From Lunularia cruciata (Eukaryota > Streptophyta > Marchantiopsida > Lunulariales > Lunulariaceae), in contig OX419758.1 in NCBI GenBank assembly GCA_948567375.1, positions 11,971,001-12,035,000 of the forward strand: 64,000 nt of DNA, read 5' to 3'. Below the pieces are notes generated by a model, which did no database searches, was not told the origin of the DNA, and worked only from the letters and a program-made list of their open reading frames with translations. Of the stretch, positions 23,640-34,053 are shown piece by piece. Position numbers and translations under genes: made by a program. Within the stretch, counting starts at the first letter, position 1, and each line of letters begins with the position of its first letter.

Positions 23640-24800
23640 ATTTTGAGAAAGAGAAGAAAAAATCCAATTTCCAAAACCTAAGGTATTTGATGGAAAGAAT
23701 CTCTAGAGTGCAATGGAGAATTTTTTATTTGACTATGAAAATTATTTTGAGACTATGAATTTTCAAGATGAACGGAAATAAATTTTCTTATGTTTAAGCC
23801 AATTGGATGGAGTGGCAAAACTATGGTGGTAATTTTGAGTGGAGCAAACTGAATGAAAATATGTTTGTGCCAATCTTGACATGAGAAGAGTTCAAGGGTA
23901 TAATAATTGGACAATTCCAAGCAATAAATACCAGACGATTTGCATACAATAAGTTGATAAAGTTGGTTCTATAAGAAGCAACATGACACAATTCAAAATC
24001 ATCATTATGTAGATTCCAATATATTGGATGGTGAAGCTCTAGATTGATTCTTAAGTGACTTGAAGTCACAAACCAAATTGGAAATGTATCTGTGTGAGCC
24101 AAAACATTTAGAAGAAGCCATGTAGTTGGTTGAGCGATTTGATTCCTTGGTTGCAACAACTTGGTCTTGCCCTTGACCTTCAAAAAATCTACCAACACAC
24201 TACACATGAGTGGAGAAGCCAAAAATAATGGAGATTGATGCAATCTAATGGAGACCACTTGGTATAGAAAATCAAGAAGATTGCACAAAATAGTGGTTTC
24301 TTTTATTGTTGTCAGATTGGACATTCCATTGCTAAATGTCCATGTAAGAATGAGTGATCTTGACAAATTACCCAAATGCAATTTATGGAGCCGAATGATC
24401 AAGGAAATGATGAATCCTAGTAAGAGATTTTGAGCCACCTATTGGGAACTTGATTAGTTCCAATGGGATTGAAGGCTCAATGTAAGTTTGCTTCACTTGC
24501 AAGGTACAATATTTGATCGTGGTTGTAGGCTTTTGATTGATTTTGGAAGTTCAAAGAATTACATGGCTATACAATTAGGAAATGAATTAAGTATTTTTAT
24601 CAAGCCAATAATCAGAAATAGATTGATGATTGTGGATGGTAGAAAGGGTTTGGCATTCTCTACCTTACATCTCGTTATCTTCAAGATTGGGAATGAGTAT
24701 TTGGAGTGTATGAGGTTTGTAGTGGCACCTTTGGAGTATGATATTATTCTAGATCTACCTTAGCTTGAATATCATAAGGTTCAATTTGATTGGAGCTAAT
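23640..24800 (+). pseudogene. Element F gag, zinc knuckle and protease remnants
   Basis: With stops, the plus strand gives a gag segment (KVFDGKNL, FLFDYENYFETMNF, LDGVAKLWW near 23680-23830), a decayed knuckle near 24300 (FYCCQIGHSIAKC, first Cys replaced by Phe) and a retropepsin-like region at 24488-24763 (LLIDFGSSKNYMA, ending EYDIILDLPWLEYH across a stop). The catalytic DSG reads DFG. No full-length protein can be made. Confidence 0.7.
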
Positions 24801-24959
24801 GATAAATTCAAGTACAACACCAAGGTATGAAAATTTAATTAAGTTTGTTTGACACCATTGAGTAAGACACTTAAGAATAGTCAATCCTCAGAGGAGAATT
24901 TTATTGGGAAAGTAACCATAGAGTAAGCTCTAAATGAAGATAAGTCCCAAGAGGGGAAG

Positions 24960-27660
24960 TTTAGAAGTGAAGTAGCCATAGAGCAAGCTTTGGAGGAAAA
25001 TAAATCTATTTTTGATGTGTGGATCAAACTTATTGCATATGGAGGATCTGAGGAGCATCAAAAGTTTAATCAAGCAATGGTTGATCAAATAGTCCAAGAT
25101 TTTTTAGATATATTTCCAGAGGATCTGCCAAAGGGATTACCCTCCAATCATGGTATGCCCTTCAAGATTGAGTTTATGCCAAGAAGTACTCCAATGAGTA
25201 GACCAATCTATGAGCTCTCACCCAAGGAGTTGGATGAGCTCTAAACAACATTGACAAAGTTGTTGGAGAAAGATTTCATACAACATAGTATATCTCCTTG
25301 TGGTACTATTTTTTCCAAAGAAAGATGAAGATTTTTAGTTTACTTCTATATTGATTATCATGGCCTCAATAAACAAATAGTGAACAATGCATATCCTTTG
25401 CTTCAAATTGATGACTTGCTCAATCAATTGAGTGTGCATGATACTTCTCCAAGTTGGATCTCTGAAGTGGCTATTGACAAAGAAGATATACAAAGATTAC
25501 CTTTCAAACAAGGTATGGACATTTTGAGTGGAGAGTTCTCCCTTTTGGGCTCACTAACATTCTAGTAGTCTTCATGGCTCATATGCATTGGGTGTTATGG
25601 GTATTGGATTGGCTATGTAATGGTGTTCGTGGATGATATTTAAATTGATAACAAGATAAAAGTAGAACACACAAATCACATGCAAGAAGTCCTAAGACAA
25701 CTACATCAATGGAAGTTTTACAACAAAAAGTCAAAGTATATCTTGTGGCAAAAGAAGGTTACCTTCTTGGGGTCACAAGATCTCATCTAAGGGGATCCAG
25801 ATGGAAGAGGATAAAATCAAGGCCATTATTGATTGGCCTACTCCAAAGGATACTACAAAAGTATTAGCATTTAATGGATTGGCAAGTTTTTACTAATAAT
25901 CCATTCACTACTATGCTCATGTGGTGCACTATTGATCAACCTCTTGGGGAAGAACTCTAGCCATCAAGCACAAAGAAGCATTTGAGAAGCTAAAACATAT
26001 GAGGTCTTCAAGACTCATTCTTTGACCATATGATCCTCAACTACCTTGTGTGGTTGATTTTGATGCTTCTAACTTTATGATTGGAGTTTTGTTATAGTAA
26101 GAATTCTTAGATGGATTACATCCCATTGCCTTTATGTCTTGCCAAATAAATATAATAAAAAAGGAACTTCCCTACTCAAGATTAATAATAACTAGCAATG
26201 GTACATACCACAAAGGTATGGAGGCATTATCTATTGAGAGAACAAGTGATCATGCAAACTAATCACAAGCCCTTGTTGCAAACATTACCTTTGGAACACA
26301 TGAAGAGTTGAGATCATTAATGTGAGAAACAACTACAATTGTTTGACATCAAATTTGAGTATAAACTCAATTGGTTCCATGTCATTCCTTATGCCCTATC
26401 TCAATAACCTGATTTGAAGTCTCTTCCTCTCATCAAGATGGCAATTACTACGGTTTTAATCGACTCCAAAGTCCAAATCAAGTTTAGGTCAGCTTTAAAA
26501 CAAGCTCTCTTCTTTTGGATGGTACAAGTTTTTCTTGCAGCATGTGACAAGGAGTGAAACACCTTCTCCTTCAATGAAAGGCTTCTATTTTCTAAGAATC
26601 AGATCTTATGTTCAAGCCAAGGGTGACCTATGACTTGTGTGCCTCCAAGAAGCCCATGACTTACCAATCACTAATTACATGGGTGTGGACAAGACATTGG
26701 GTACCTTCAATGCCAATGGTGGTGGCCCAACATGGCACAAGATTTTCAAGAGTTTTTTTGATCTTGTGAGAGTTGCCAATGCAACAAGGCCAATAACCAA
26801 AACCAAGTGGACTCCTTCAACCACTCCCCATTCCATCTACTTGTTGGAAACATGTGAGCTTAGATCTTATCAAATCCTTGCCCAAGACAAAGCAAGGTCA
26901 CATAGCAATCACAATGTTTGTGGATAATTTTAAGAATCAAATCCATTGGCACCAACCTTTGATGTTGTAAATGCTCCACCATATTGATAAAGATCTACTT
27001 TGACAATGTCTTCAAGCATCATGGGATGTCTTGTGTACTCATCTTTGATTCATTGGAAAATTTTGGCAAACACTTGTACACATATTTGGTACTAAGCTTG
27101 CCTTGTTCACGGCCTATCATCCTCAAATTGATGGACAAACTAAACATATAAATTGCACCTTGGAGGATATGCTTTGTGCCTTTTTCAACATTCACCATAC
27201 CAATTAGCATGAATTGTTGAGTTTGTATACAATAATTCCAAACATCCAAGCATATGATTCTCTCCTTTCTTTCTTAATTTTGGCCAAGATCCACTTGTTC
27301 TAGATTCTCTTCTTGCTCCTCCTCCATCTCATGTCCCTCATATTTCCACCTTCTTGACTACCATGTTCCAATCCCTCTAACAAGCCAAATCTCATTTTCT
27401 TGTTGCTTAGAATCATCAAAAATAATATGCACACCACCATTGTTGTAATCTCACCTTTCAAATCAATGATACGGTTATGTTCTCCTCTACTAACCTACGC
27501 CTCCCACTTGATACCCAAGTACTTAAACTTACTCCTAATTGGATAGAACCCTTTGACATCACCCAAATGATTTCTCTTGTTGCTTATCGACTTGCCTTGT
27601 CTTGTCATATGTGCCTCTCCCCTATCTTTCATATTTCTAAGCACTTAACACTTAGTTAAA
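24960..27660 (+). pseudogene. Element F RT, RNase H and integrase remnants
   Basis: Fragments include the start of RT (IVQDFLDIFPEDLPKGLP, then RPIYELSPKELDEL at 24990-25244) and a PLLQIDDLLNQL segment at 25380. Further on are pieces of the thumb and connection region (tactccaaaggatactacaa), RNase H-like text, and an integrase zinc-site and core near 26650-27250, including a reading of AYHPQIDGQTK across a frame break. Many indels separate the pieces. Confidence 0.65.
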
Positions 27661-27676
27661 AAACTTTGTTCTTAAT

Positions 27677-28027
27677 TTGTCTTCTTTTTCCTTTTGTATC
27701 AAACCTCCATCTCCTTCCATCCCTATCAATGATCATGAGGAGTATGAAGTTGATTGTTTCTTTTCACGTTACCGCATTCAACAAGGCCGTCAACAACATA
27801 TAGAGTACAAAGTCCTTTGCCAAGGGTATCCCCTTCATGATGCCATTTGGGAGCCTCTTTCTCCTCTCCAAAATGCACAAATGGCCATTCAAGAGTTTGA
27901 AGTTTCAATGGTGATAAAAACGTCACCAACTATTAGTGGGAGAATATGTAACAATATGGAGTTTATTGATAAGTTAGTCAAGGCTAACAAAGTAGCAAAT
28001 AGGCCAATTAAGCCTAGAATATTTTAG
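27677..28027 (+). pseudogene. Element F C-terminal chromodomain
   Basis: The segment RIQQGRQQHIEYKVLCQGYPLHDAIWEPLSPLQNAQ matches the chromodomain carried at the integrase end of plant chromoviruses (key residues Y..K..GYP...WEP), although the residue normally Trp in KWKGYP is Cys. In related elements it binds methylated histone H3 and guides insertion. The integrase in front of it is broken. Confidence 0.75.
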
Positions 28028-28440
28028 AATTATGTAAGAAGCTCCTTGGTATCTTCCAAGTATTGAGTAACTCGTATACCAAGTGATGATTTCTAGGAGG
28101 AAGCTTGTTGGGAAGCTTCTTCCTAGACCCAAGTAGGTAGCTTCAAGAAGGAAGCTTCTAGTAAATTTCAATTAGCTTAGTTTGCATGCCAAGTAGGTGG
28201 CTTCTAGAAGGAAGTTTCTTTGTTAACTAGACTTGCACTCCAAGACAATAGCTTAAGAAAGCTTCTTGAGAAGCCTCTCAAGAGCCTTATATACTCCTAT
28301 AAATACCAAAGCTCATGCTAAGCATTCTGAGTTCTAATACTCAAGTGTCCCAATGTGATCTTTCATTCTCTTATTTCTCTCTTTGGTCTTGGTCTTTGTC
28401 TTTTACATATGTAGTTTAGAGATCAATATTGTCTCTATAG
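27945..28440 (+). repeat. 3' LTR of relic F
   Basis: It starts tgtaacaatatgg after a purine-rich run and carries a TATA-like tataaata near 28310. Its last 170 bp resemble 23130-23480. The right end is approximate, because sequence of another element begins at about 28448. Confidence 0.55.
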
Positions 28441-28447
28441 CTCAATC

Positions 28448-29950
28448 TCATCTAAGTGTACTCTTCTAAAGTCATGATAGTCATCCATTGGAGGATCTTC
28501 CAAGTGTTGAAACAACTTCTTCCATGCCATGAAGTGTGTGATTAAAGTCAATTTTCACATCTGTTGTACATCACATCAACTATCAAACTCTTGGATGAAG
28601 TCATTCAACTCAATGGTACCCACTATACCAAAATAGAACATAGGGCCTTTGGAGGCCCCATAAATCTTATCTCACAATAATGATATAAACACACCAAGTG
28701 CATTCTCCTCCCTCATTGTGACCTAAGATACAAGTTGATATCAAGTGCAAATTTGTGTGAATCTAATGCGTATTTCAAATGATATCTTCTTTGGAATCCC
28801 AAAAGAAAAAACTTTGTTATGACAATGTAACTCAAATTACAACAGTAACTATCATAAGTACCTCACCAAAGATCAACACCAAGTGCCACTACCAACTAAA
28901 CACCACTCACTAATGTAGCCCTAATTGTGATAACTACACTAAGGGAAAGTGAAACTTGTAACTTGCCATTGCGACACATACTTTGATAATCTATACATGA
29001 TCACTTCCTACCTCACTAGAGAGAAAAATAGGTAGTCTGATTGGTCATCAATCCAACTTCATTACCAAGAGTACACCAAAGCAATAATGCTCTAAAGTCA
29101 AGGTATCTCACACAAACAAGAAGTAAAGAATGAAGGAGGTCCAATCATATGAAATCTAAATAAAAATTTCCATCTCATAAATTAACATTAATTATACACC
29201 ATTTGATATTAACATAATAAGAGTGTTTACCTACTCTTAATCTACCAAGATCACCAAAGATGGGATCCAACTACATTCCTAGCCAAAACTTCATGTGTAT
29301 AGGTACCAATCAACCAAGCACTAGGACAGCAAGTGAAGGTGGATTAGTTGGTTGGAACACCAATCTAAGAACCAAGGATCAGGGGTTCAAACCTTGTTGT
29401 GCACAATCTGCACCAAATTGACCAACTATCTCAAATTGATTCAATTCAAATAAATTTGGTGCATGCTTCTACACACCATTTGCCTCATTGCCAAATCAAT
29501 ATCAACTTGCACAAGGCTTCTACACATTATCTCTCTTTAAGACTCTATGACCATGATCAAATGTACCAATGATCATTCAGACTTTAAGATACCACCAACA
29601 TCTTCAATTCTTGTACTAGATTCTTCTTACTCTCACTTCTTTGATAAAAACAGTTTATTCTTCCACTCAAATCACAATTTGAGCCTCTACAACTCTAGAT
29701 TGGTACATTCAGACTTTAAGATACCACCAACATCTTCAATTCTTGCACCAGATTTCTCCTTACTCTTACTTCTTTGATAAAACCAGTTTATTCTTCCACT
29801 CAAAATCAGAATTTGAACCCTCTCCAAATCTAGCCAAGCTCCAAATCTGGCCTCCAATACCCTTAGCTTTTGCATCCAGTTTCCTCCTATTCTCACTTCT
29901 TTGATGTAATCAGTTTATTCTTCCACTCAAATCACAATTTGAACCCTTTC
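28448..29950 (-). pseudogene. Third, decayed copy of the methyltransferase element's gag start and leader
   Basis: The plus strand here aligns by eye with 20700-22470 of element A: the gag start (catccattggaggatcttcc against catcggtgaaccctccaa), the gagtgcattctcctccctca region and the leader, including the tRNA-like segment at 29333-29410. The copy is strongly AT-shifted, many differences being C to T or G to A. No LTR or pol is joined to it. It shows that the family has been in this genome for a long time. Confidence 0.7.
29574..29925. repeat. Near-tandem repeat within the decayed leader
   Basis: The segment cattcagactttaagatacc at 29574 recurs at 29707 (133-bp spacing). A third, shorter match to the ttgatgtaatcagtttattc part ends near 29925. 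It is a local amplification inside the relic leader. Confidence 0.6.
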
Positions 29951-30049
29951 CAAATCTAACAACACTCTCAAAATTTGACCAAACTCCAAATCTGGCCAAG
30001 CTTCACCCAACTCTAGCCAACTCAAGCTGTGGTACCCACATTTTTTGTA

Positions 30050-30720
30050 TTTTTTTGAAATGGAGAAGAAAAAGTGTAAAGAGAAGTAGGATTGCGCCTG
30101 TATGGCCGAAGAAGGCAAAGAAAAGAGTCTTCGGGATGAAACCCAAGGTAACGTGGCTTTGTGGCATAAGGCAAAGTACTCGGACTTGCCCTATCAGCAT
30201 ACAACCCAAAGTAAGAAGTCTTTGTATCAGTGGGTGCTCAACCCAAGGCGAGGATAGTGTAAAAACTTTTCTTTGGGGTGAGAAATTCAAGAAGGGACCG
30301 TTCAAAAACCGGCGGTCATATGCATGAAGTACACTTGATAGTGGCAGGCGCATGCAAGAGGTGTGATTTCTCGGTAGAAACTCAAATTGAAGAGAGACAA
30401 AGAAGGCGCGACTCTTTAAAAATCGGGCTAACAACGAAGCAATGTCGAGCAATTTTCCTTCGCCATTGAGGAGTCATCCTGCAGGAGATCATAGGAAGGG
30501 AAGTAGAGTTGAAGACGCCCTGGTGTGTAGAGGAGAATTTGAGAGAGCTAACCCAAGAGATAGTGAGGAAGAAAGAAAGATGGGAGGAGGAAAGAAGAAC
30601 TCCTAATTTGCAATGAGAAATCATGCAATTCGGAGGTTAGATGTGATCGCAAGGATCAAAGTCTTGAGCCGACTTCGGTTCACATTCTTGGCATGAAACT
30701 GAAATGTTAGTTTTCCAAGA
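30050..30720 (+). other. Unassigned, possibly upstream part of the broken ORF below
   Basis: The base composition and short codon-like runs resemble the next feature, but I cannot follow a convincing frame. No known domain is seen. Confidence 0.3.
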
Positions 30721-30723
30721 TTC

Positions 30724-32818
30724 ATGACCAAGATAATCGAGAGTAAATGTCTCAATGGCCCCGAGGAAGAAAGGAAGAGAGGAAATCCGGCTCATTGGAC
30801 GGAGTTGGATTGGAGATTAGTACTCGGAAGAGAGGTAGGCGCGGAGCAAGGTGCCACGTTCTTGGGGAAGGGAGTGGTAGCCAAAGAACCCCAAGAAGTG
30901 AGAGATGCATTCTCTTCAAAGTGAACAAAGAATGGGTACAAAGTAGAGAGTTACAAGGATCCGGTCAAGAGAGGGATCGTGAGTGCTCTCATGGAAATCT
31001 AAAGCCGGAGAGAACGACTTATGCAATGAAGCACCAAGTGGTGTTCTTCCATAAGAAGTTTGTAGAAGAGCCAAGCAACTTGACGAGGTGCTTCCATGGG
31101 CAAACGAGGCAGATGGTGTGGAGTTTGCGGGATAAGTCACTTCCACATTACATTGTGTCGTTTGCAGCACATTTCCACCTTGGGTTGAATCTGCTCAAAG
31201 CGGCGGAGCGCAACAAAATGGTGTCGCATTTTCATCCCGACTTAAGAAAGGAGGTCGATGCGGAGGAGCAGTTGTACATTCTTTAGATCCAAAGAATGTA
31301 CTACTGCACTCTTCCCTGTCTGCACATAGTACTCATCACTACGTGCACATGGGGAAGAGTGCGTAGGTGGATGTAAGTACTCCAAAGTCAAAGAAGTGGA
31401 GTAGACAAGGAGAAGGCAAAGACGTCAAAGAAACAAGACCTCGGAAGACCAGAAGGGCAACCCCAAGGAAAAGTATGGTGGTAATCACGTCGTCAGAAGA
31501 GGACTCGAAGGGCAAAGCCGGGTGCAGGTCCAAAGAGTCGAAACGCAAGGAAGGACCCTAGCTCACACTACAGAGTGGAGATATGAGTAGTGATAGCAAT
31601 GAAGGTGGGGAGATGACATCAGTACCCACAGCAAAAGAAGAAGTCCGAGTGGAGCTCGAGGAAGAGAGTAATGCAAAGTTAGAAGATGAAGTGCCCAAGC
31701 ACGAGGAGAAGAAGATTACCATTTAGATAGGATTTTGGTCCAGGTGAAAGGTGAAGTGTGAAGCGGGTCCGAGCAAGGCAAGGGATGAGGAGAATGCCAA
31801 TTCAAAGAGTGAAGCATCCTTTCCGATACGACAATTGCAGAGGAGAAGGCGAGTATCAAGAGAAGAAGAGGTAAAGAAGGAGATCACTCCGCAAGTGGAA
31901 ATAGTCGCAAGTGATGGAGTGGAGTACCTGCGAGAAGTTATGTGTCCTCTATTGGTGAAATTGGAACACAAGAAGAAGGAGATGCAGTCAAAGTGTACGG
32001 AGGTGAAGACTGTATTGTAGGTATTAGCACGACTAGAAGAAGAGAACTTGGAGTTGATGAAAAGTATAATCCGAGGTGAGGAGGGAAGGGAAGTACTACG
32101 AGTGGATGCACGAGTGCAGAGTCAAGTGGTAGAAAACTTGAAGAGAGAAGCAAGGTATCGAGAGGAACTTGTGAAGCAGAGTGACATAGCAAAGGAAAGA
32201 CAAATTGCTGAATATGATATCTTGAAGTAGCAGTTTGCTGATTCAAGACTAGAAATTATCCATGCTATGGCAAGAGTAGCAAAGAAGGAACAAGAGCTCA
32301 ATAGGGTAATGGAGAGTGTGGAAGAGAAGAAGCAACTGTGGCAACAAGAGTTGACAGTGAGATATAGGGAAGAAGTGAGATTGCGAGAGTTACTTCATAA
32401 TCAAGAAGAGAAGATTGTACAGAAGGAGAAGGAAACTATGAAAGCCAAGTTCAAAGCAAAATTGGCAATGTACCGGGAGGATTGGCTTGCAGATCGGGAG
32501 CACGAGAGGAAGATGAGACTAGAGCCCTTGAAGGAGATCATAATCAGGATGAATGCAATGCTGAGTACAAAATCCAATGTGCGTATCGAGGAGACGAGGC
32601 TGCATGAGTTGAAGTTGTTGGTGCAGGAGACGAGGAGGAGACATGCAAAGGATACCAATTTGAACGCATTGTTGATTAGCCTCAGAACTCGTGTAAATAG
32701 GAAGATATTGGAGGTAGAAGGCAATATCACAATCAAATTAGACTTAGTAAAGTTGGAGAAAGATAAACTTTGGAAAGATGTTAGAGCAAAACCCAAAGTA
32801 GATGAAGTAGGAGTATAG
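30724..32818 (+). pseudogene. Broken ORF with charged coiled-coil C-terminal half
   Basis: The plus strand carries a decayed ORF of up to about 700 codons. The first part (30724-31286) reads with frame changes through KRGNPAHWTELDWRLVLG and TTYAMKHQVVFFHKKF, then AHFHLGLNLLKAAERNKM. The rest (31367-32818) stays mainly in one other frame with TAG/TGA stops and is rich in Lys, Glu and Arg with heptad-like spacing, e.g. VAKKEQELNRVMESVEEKK, so a long coiled coil is likely. I do not recognise the family. It lies just upstream of an LTR-like block, so it may be an extra 3' ORF of a Ty3 element; it could also be a captured host fragment. Confidence 0.5.
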
Positions 32819-33077
32819 ATGTCTTTAGAGTTACCATTGGAGACATTAGAGAAGAGTGGGTTGGGAGATAAGGGTTAGAAAGATTGCACACAAGTGAAAT
32901 TTCAGATCAGGAAAGAGAACTATTAGATTTGTTAGAAGATGTAGGAGGTGTGAAACCCGAGGATAGAGTAGTAGTGAGTGAAGTTACTTTGGGTTCGGGT
33001 TTGAAAGCCAAAGAAGAAGGAGACATCGGATCGGATTAGTAACCAATTTGAGATTTGAAAAGGTAGATATGAAGAGG

Positions 33078-33974
33078 TGCATTTTCATTTTGGATCTGCA
33101 GGTTTGTAGAGTTGTTAGGAAGAGGTACATTAGGAAGATAATTGTCGATTGCTTCACTATTTAAGAGTGGCATTCAAAGACTTCTTTTGTTGTTAAGTGC
33201 TCATAATTCTGAGAATAGAAAAAGTGAAGTGTTGTGAAGCAATACTCGCCGCTTGAGCTTGATTTTGAGTATCAACTTTATGTTTGTGTTTGTGAGTGTG
33301 TGGAGAATTTTGAAGTGCAAGTCAGAGTGTTTGTTGGATGTTGGATTCCACAGCCTTGATCTTCATTTTGTGTGTTTGATCCTAAGTGAAGTGCAATCAA
33401 AGCAATGCCTTGACAGATCTGAGAGGAATTGTAGTGTTGGTAGTATTCTACATTTGTGAGTGTAGTGTTTGTTGGATGTTGGATTTCGCAGCCTTGATCT
33501 TCATTCTATGTGTTTGATCCTGAGTGAAGTGCAATCGAAGCAATGCCTTGACAGATCTGAGAGGAATTGTAGTGTTGGTAGTATTCTACATTTGTGAGTG
33601 TAGTGTGAAGTTGATGTCAAGCAATTTTGATCAAGGAAGCTGTGCCTTCAGTGGAGGGTGGAACACAATTCTGAGGCGAAGTCATTTTAGAGTGAAGTGC
33701 CATTCTTGGGAGAGCCTGAATCATCACAATCAAGATTGTTTGGAAAGAATTGAAGTAGTTGTGATTAAGAAGTGTGAATTTGCAACAAGACTGCAAGTCA
33801 GTGCTTGTTACTCTCTTCTAGGTGTGGTTTCTACCTGAGAGATTAAAGACGCAACCAAGAAGAACTACATGTTACTATTTGACTTTATATTTAGACATTT
33901 CTGACTCGTATCTCTACGAGAACAAATTTTACTTACTTGATTACCGCAAAAGTAATATTTGCCGGGTTGTCACA
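33078..33974 (+). repeat. Candidate LTR before element E
   Basis: Starts tgcattttc after a purine-rich run (gaaaaggtagatatgaagagg) and ends ttgtcaca directly before a primer-binding-site-like ttggcgccgctgccgggga. Length would be about 897 bp. No second copy lies in the window, so the borders are tentative. Confidence 0.5.
33328..33603 (+). repeat. Two-copy tandem repeat inside the candidate LTR, 138 bp period
   Basis: The unit beginning tgtttgttggatgttgga at 33328 recurs at 33466 with few differences. It may duplicate LTR regulatory sequence. Confidence 0.85.
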
Positions 33975-34000
33975 TGATTTTTGGCGCCGCTGCCGGGGAT
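33975..34000 (+). other. Primer-binding-site candidate of element E
   Basis: The stretch ttggcgccgctgccgggga follows the LTR end by a few bases. This TGGCGCC-type sequence is common at the primer site of non-chromovirus plant Ty3 elements (Tat/Athila/Ogre type). Confidence 0.6.
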
Positions 34001-34053
34001 ACAAATCTTGGAAGTGGAAGAATACAAAGTCAAATTCAAAATTGGGTATCAAA

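Larger units (their letters stand above)
23130..28440 (+). mobile_element. Relic chromovirus-type Ty3 element F
   Basis: An old plus-strand element. Part of its 5' LTR (about 23130-23480) resembles 28270-28440 at the other end, including tataaata and actcaagtgtc. A polypurine-like gtgggagaata precedes the 3' LTR, which starts tgtaacaatatgg near 27945. Internal order is gag, zinc knuckle, protease, RT, RNase H, integrase, chromodomain. It is AT-rich, with many stops and frameshifts, and clearly older than the neighbouring elements. Confidence 0.75.
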
